Positions 58,403 to 58,641 of a stretch of DNA of 58,641 bases are shown here, piece after piece. The stretch spans positions 1 through 58,641 of the forward strand of contig JASJFT010000260.1 of assembly GCA_030770425.1 (NCBI GenBank), given 5' to 3'. The stretch is from Darksidea phi (Eukaryota; Ascomycota; Dothideomycetes; Pleosporales; Lentitheciaceae). The notes under the pieces are model-generated. The model was given only the letters and a program-made list of their open reading frames with translations. It ran no database searches and was not told where the DNA came from. Position numbers and translations under genes: made by a program. The stretch's first letter is position 1, and every line of letters starts with the position of its first letter.

Positions 58403-58641
58403 CGGTTGGGTGTAGGTTCCGGGTTGGGTGTAGGTTCCGGGTTGAGTGTAGGTTCTGGGTTGGGTGTAGGTTCCGGGTTGAGTGTAGGTTCTGGGTTGGG
58501 TGTAGGTTCCGGGTTGAGTGTAGGTTCTGGGTTGGGTGTAGGTTCCGGGTTGAGTGTAGGTTCTGGGTTGGGTGTAGGTTCCGGGTTGAGTGTAGGTTCT
58601 GGGTTGGGTGTAGGTTCCGGGTTGAGTGTAGGTTCTGGGTT
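58403..58641. repeat. 18/36-bp minisatellite running off the window edge
   Basis: About 13 tandem 18-bp units. Two unit types differ at two linked positions: GGGTTGGGTGTAGGTTCC (A) and GGGTTGAGTGTAGGTTCT (B). After two A units they alternate strictly A-B, so the amplified unit is 36 bp. One minus-strand frame reads as repeated NPEPTL/NPEPTP hexapeptides, but other frames are also open, so coding status is undecided. Confidence 0.92.

Noticed and set aside
58403..58641. Telomeric or subtelomeric repeat
   Set aside because: The unit is 18 bp and does not contain TTAGGG arrays; it is a minisatellite.

Overview
The window looks like nuclear DNA of a filamentous ascomycete (Pezizomycotina). Genes carry short GT-AG introns of about 42-150 nt, often with a recognisable GCTAAC-type branch point. 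Gene spacing is 0.2-1.5 kb and both strands are used. The gene families (HET domain, NIMA, SidB/Dbf2, methylcitrate cycle, X325/BIM1-like copper protein) are typical of this group. I cannot name the species. I rebuilt 27 protein-coding genes by joining exons in frame. No tRNA, rRNA, CRISPR array or intact transposon was recognised.

Left part (0-24.5 kb): a HET-domain gene and three small unassigned genes, then a copper-uptake neighbourhood at 6.9-12.1 kb. This holds a FRE-type metalloreductase divergent from a Ctr copper transporter, followed by a GPI-anchored BIM1/X325-like copper protein. Next come the beta subunit of the nascent polypeptide-associated complex (apparently with a one-nucleotide exon), an AIF/AMID-like FAD oxidoreductase, an ankyrin protein, exosome subunit Rrp43, the mitotic kinase NIMA and an ankyrin/double-BTB protein.

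Middle (24.6-44.9 kb): a dienelactone-hydrolase-like enzyme with two possible starts, a small secreted protein, and a membrane-anchored GH3 beta-glucosidase. A divergent 2-methylcitrate synthase / 2-methylisocitrate lyase pair follows, giving two of the steps that turn propionyl-CoA into pyruvate plus succinate in mitochondria. Then come several unassigned small or membrane proteins, a secreted protein with two cysteine modules, a Gly-rich single-pass surface protein, and a secreted GMC oxidoreductase. The first intron of the GMC gene lacks an AG where the family alignment expects it.

Right part (46.4-58.6 kb): Smc5, fumarase with a mitochondrial presequence and an internal cytosolic-type start, a RING finger protein, and the septation kinase SidB/Dbf2. 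The window ends in an 18/36-bp minisatellite that runs off the edge. The most distinctive observations are the copper-uptake neighbourhood with a shared promoter motif, the one-nucleotide exon, the GMC splice-site anomaly, and the duplicated-module secreted protein.
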